Below, piece after piece: positions 5,932 to 8,115 of a stretch of 8,115 nucleotides of DNA. Source of the DNA: Gammaproteobacteria bacterium (GTDB taxonomy: Bacteria > Pseudomonadota > Gammaproteobacteria > Pseudomonadales > Oleiphilaceae). The stretch lies in NCBI GenBank assembly GCA_029268325.1, contig JAJUGC010000081.1, positions 1 to 8,115 on the forward strand, read 5' to 3'. Position numbers and translations under genes: made by a program. Position 1 is the stretch's first letter; every line of letters starts with the position of its first letter. The notes under the pieces are model-generated. The model saw only the letters and a list, made by a program, of their open reading frames with translations, was not told the DNA's origin and did no database searches.

Positions 5932-6864
5932 ATGTTGGATCGGGTGACCAGCATGCGGGTCTTTGTGCGAGCTGCCAGTGCGGGTAGCCTGTCGGCGGCG
6001 GCCCGGCATTTGGGCATGTCGCCGGCCATGGCCACCAAGCATGTGGATGCGATTGAACAGCGTCTCGGGGTGAAGCTGTTTCACCGCACCACCCGCAAGC
6101 TGACCCTGACCGAGGCCGGGAGCATCTACCTGGACGACTGCCAGCGGATTCTGGCAGATATTGATGATGCCGATGCCCGGGCCGCTTCCCAGCGCGTCGA
6201 GGCCTCCGGACTGTTGCGGATGAATGTGCCCTTGTCCTTTGGAGTCGGCTACATAGCGCCGTTGATTCCCGCATTCAGCCGCCGTCACGCCAAAGTACGG
6301 GTGGAGCTGGGGCTCACCGATAGCATGGTCGATTTGATCGACGGCGGCTGGGATCTGGCGGTGCGGATCGGCAAGCTCCGGGATCAGTCGGTCCAGGCCC
6401 GGCGCTTGTGTGACTGCACCCTGATGCTTTGCGCCGCGCCCAGTTATCTGGAAGAACGGGGCACGCCCCGGCGGGTGGCGGAGCTGACCCAGCACAACTG
6501 CCTCGGCTACAGCCTGTCGCCCCTGGGTGGCGGCAAGGAGTGGGGCTTTGGACGGGATGGCAGTATCCGGGTACCGGTGAGCGGCGACCTTCTGGCCAAT
6601 AATGGGGATGCCCTGGTGGCGGCTGCCGTGGGCGGCCAAGGCATTATCTACCAGCCGGACTTTATCGTCGCCCGGGCGTTGCAGACGGGCCAGCTGGTGA
6701 AGCTGGAGCTGGATCAGCCCCCCATTGAACTGGATGGCATTTACGCCATCTACCCACCGGACCGGCGGCCGCCGGCCAAGGTGCGGGCCATGATCGACTA
6801 TCTGGTGGACTGCTTCAGTGAAGTGCCCGCCTGGCGCCGCTTGGATCACGCCTCACCCAACTAA
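5932..6864 (+). CDS. LysR-type transcriptional regulator of the dioxygenase operon
   Basis: The 310-residue protein has the standard LysR length. The N-terminal winged helix-turn-helix covers about residues 1-60, with FVRAASAGSLSAAARHLGMS (11-30) and LGVKLFHRTTRKLTLTEAG (45-63) as the DNA-binding core. A linker helix leads into the ASGLLRMNVPLSFG strand (91-104), where the periplasmic-binding-protein-like effector domain begins. That domain runs to about 300 and includes WDLAVRIGKL (335-like position in many relatives; here within the middle of the domain) and an AAVGGQGIIYQPDF block near 240-250. The ATG at 5932 is preceded by AGGA a few bases upstream. The divergent orientation and short shared promoter region make the dioxygenase and cytochrome genes its probable targets, probably also with autoregulation. 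The inducer is unknown; an aromatic or quinone compound would fit. Its TAA stop overlaps the stop codon of the convergent olsA gene. Confidence 0.92.
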   Translation: MLDRVTSMRVFVRAASAGSLSAAARHLGMSPAMATKHVDAIEQRLGVKLFHRTTRKLTLTEAGSIYLDDCQRILADIDDADARAASQRVEASGLLRMNVPLSFGVGYIAPLIPAFSRRHAKVRVELGLTDSMVDLIDGGWDLAVRIGKLRDQSVQARRLCDCTLMLCAAPSYLEERGTPRRVAELTQHNCLGYSLSPLGGGKEWGFGRDGSIRVPVSGDLLANNGDALVAAAVGGQGIIYQPDFIVARALQTGQLVKLELDQPPIELDGIYAIYPPDRRPPAKVRAMIDYLVDCFSEVPAWRRLDHASPN

Positions 6865-7673
6865 TGGGCCGGGCGGCGGACTTCCCTGCCAGCCTGGATG
6901 GATGCTGCTTGCCCAACACCTGCCTGATAAAGCTCTGCCAAGCCCCGACTGACCTGCTGGTGCAAAATGGTCGCTAGTTGTTCATTGCTGGCTCCGGGGC
7001 TTGGCAGCATGGGCGGGTGAAAGACCAGTTCCACCTGGGCGGGAGGCGAGGCCAGCAATTTCAACCCATGGCTATGAAAGCTGTGGTCTCCGATAAAGGG
7101 CACCGCCGGGTGGGTTACGCCATTTTGCAGGTAGGCCAAAGTCACCGCCTGGAGCGGGCGATGGGCATCGGCGGCAGCCTGCAACAGGCGGCCATGGAAG
7201 GGCAGGACCTGCTGGCCATCGCTGGTGGTTCCCTCGGGGAAGATCAAGACCCGTTGGTCTTGCTCCAGGGCTTGGGCGATCTGTTCCCGCACCAGGGCGG
7301 ATTGTCCGCCGCCCCGCTGGATGAATAGGGTGCCAACATCCTGGGCCAGCCAGCCGATCAAAGGCCAGCTGGCCACTTCCCGTTTGGCGAGGAAGCGCAC
7401 CGGCAGGCAGCCCCCGAGCACCACGATGTCCAGCCAGGAGATATGGTTGCTCACCAGGAGGGTGGCCGAACTCGCGGGTGTGCCCCGCATCCGTATGCGC
7501 AAGCCCAGCAGGCGATACAGTGCCGCCAGGTAATAGCGGGCCAGGGGCGCGCGGTTGATCGGCCTTGACCGGAACAGGTCCAGCAGGCGGATCAGCAGCA
7601 CACTGACGACACAGGTCGCCAGAAAGCCCACAAACAACGGCAAGCGTAGTGCGAGCCGGGCACCACTTACCAC
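6861..7673 (-). CDS. olsA: 1-acyl-glycerol-3-phosphate-type acyltransferase, probable OlsA (lyso-ornithine lipid O-acyltransferase)
   Basis: The 270-residue PlsC-family protein has one N-terminal transmembrane segment (about 12-31) and a membrane-associated catalytic domain. Motif I is NHISWLD (76-82), giving the H-X4-D pair H77 and D82. Motif II is in KREVASWPLIGW...FIQR (97-120) and motif III is FPEGTTSDG (145-153). These identify an acyl-ACP or acyl-CoA lysophospholipid acyltransferase. The OlsA assignment, making ornithine lipid from lyso-ornithine lipid, rests mainly on the olsB-like gene directly upstream; alone it could be a second PlsC. No ATG is available: the first internal Met is residue 62, inside the domain. 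The start is taken as GTG at 7673, but GGA directly abuts it, so normal Shine-Dalgarno spacing is lacking and coupling to olsB translation is likely. The start is therefore uncertain. The stop codon overlaps that of lysR. Confidence 0.85.
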   Translation of the reverse strand: MVSGARLALRLPLFVGFLATCVVSVLLIRLLDLFRSRPINRAPLARYYLAALYRLLGLRIRMRGTPASSATLLVSNHISWLDIVVLGGCLPVRFLAKREVASWPLIGWLAQDVGTLFIQRGGGQSALVREQIAQALEQDQRVLIFPEGTTSDGQQVLPFHGRLLQAAADAHRPLQAVTLAYLQNGVTHPAVPFIGDHSFHSHGLKLLASPPAQVELVFHPPMLPSPGASNEQLATILHQQVSRGLAELYQAGVGQAASIQAGREVRRPAH

Positions 7674-7694
7674 TCCGGACTTGGTGCCACCCTG

Positions 7695-8115
7695 TTACTG
7701 GCGCAGGTATTTGCGGGCAAAACGGCCGGCAATTTGCTCGACCTTGAGCAATACCAGCATGTCCGCGCAGCGGAAACTGGGATCCCAGCAAGGGGCGCCA
7801 CAGACCTGGGCTCCCAGGCGCATGTAGGTGCGGATCAAGGGGGGAATCTTGACCGGTACGCTGGCCGTGCTATTGGCCAGGTGGGGCAGTGCCCGTCGGG
7901 GCGTGACCCGGAACCGCTCCGGCGCCAGGTGCTCAGCCTGTAACTGTTGCGCCACCCGCCAAGCCCGACCGCCGCCGTCGAGCATGCTGATGCTGGCACA
8001 GCCGATCAGGTAGTCGATTTGTTCCCGGATCAGGTATTGGCTCACCGCCAGCCACATTTGGCTTAGGGCAGTGCCGCTGCGGTAGTCCGGGTGGACACAG
8101 GTACGCCCCAGCTCG
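7695..8115 (-). CDS. olsB: L-ornithine N-alpha-acyltransferase (OlsB, GNAT fold), C-terminal part
   Basis: The frame is open to the right edge, so the Met encoded at 8057 is internal; 139 C-terminal residues are visible. The fragment begins ELGRTCVHPDYRSGTALSQM, the GNAT acyl-donor-binding region conserved in OlsB proteins. It continues with LIGCASISMLDG, HLAPERFRVTPRRALP, PLIRTYMRLGAQVCG and PCWDPSFRCADMLVLL, all characteristic of this family. OlsB transfers a 3-hydroxyacyl chain from acyl-ACP to the alpha-amino group of ornithine, the first step of ornithine lipid synthesis. OlsA then adds the second chain, and olsA follows 21 bp downstream in the same frame. Ornithine lipids are phosphorus-free and often made under phosphate limitation, but the promoter, where a Pho box might be seen, is outside the window. 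A related GNAT of the hemolysin-like group is the main alternative. Confidence 0.85.
   Translation of the reverse strand, partial: ELGRTCVHPDYRSGTALSQMWLAVSQYLIREQIDYLIGCASISMLDGGGRAWRVAQQLQAEHLAPERFRVTPRRALPHLANSTASVPVKIPPLIRTYMRLGAQVCGAPCWDPSFRCADMLVLLKVEQIAGRFARKYLRQ

Noticed and set aside
5914..6849. 311-codon open frame on the minus strand, opposite the lysR gene
   Set aside because: Nearly the whole LysR gene is mirrored by this frame because of GC-rich codon use; the antisense product has no family features, and the LysR reading is unambiguous.
7072..7791. 239-codon minus-strand frame overlapping olsA and olsB
   Set aside because: It is an out-of-frame, Pro/Gly/Arg-rich shadow of the acyltransferase genes with no recognisable motif.
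7695..8057. Complete 120-residue protein starting at Met 8057
   Set aside because: The frame stays open to the window edge and its upstream residues match the OlsB GNAT motif, so that Met is internal and the gene is partial.

Overview
The window looks like an ordinary chromosomal segment of a free-living, probably marine, Gram-negative gammaproteobacterium of the Marinobacter type. This placement is an inference: the DNA is moderately GC-rich, and it carries a Tsx/OmpK-type outer-membrane channel, a Cache-domain chemoreceptor and ornithine-lipid genes. I see no insertion sequence, phage gene, tRNA, rRNA or CRISPR array. Every gene is on the minus strand except the LysR-type regulator at 5932-6864.

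Layout from left to right. The 5' part of an outer-membrane Tsx/OmpK-family channel gene (1-309, minus) runs off the left edge. A 455-bp gap (310-764) follows, holding an unusual purine-rich tandem repeat with a 19-bp period and a hairpin with a UUCG loop. Next come a 12-helix MFS transporter of the metabolite:H+ symporter family (765-2078, minus) and a 204-bp gap with a 14-bp perfect inverted repeat. A full-length methyl-accepting chemotaxis protein (2283-4208, minus) is followed by a 253-bp gap with a GC-rich hairpin and a 17-bp tandem duplication.

A compact module lies at 4462-6864. A DODA/YgiD-type class III extradiol dioxygenase (4995-5831) and a four-helix cytochrome b561 (4462-4983) lie 11 bp apart and form a probable two-gene operon on the minus strand. 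A LysR-type regulator is transcribed away from them across a 100-bp intergenic region that contains a recognisable promoter and two dyad elements. The regulator probably controls the pair in response to an aromatic or quinone-like compound (inference).

At the right edge are two minus-strand genes, in the order olsB (partial, 7695-8115) then olsA (6861-7673). They are expected to make ornithine lipid: OlsB N-acylates ornithine and OlsA O-acylates the resulting lyso-lipid. Both lie in one reading frame, separated by a single TAA and seven sense codons, and olsA seems to start at GTG. The stop codons of olsA and of the convergent lysR overlap within the four bases CTAA.

I found no clear novel defence or mobile system. 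The oddest sequences are the 19-bp repeat, whose units look like a Shine-Dalgarno sequence followed by ATG, and the in-frame olsB/olsA junction.
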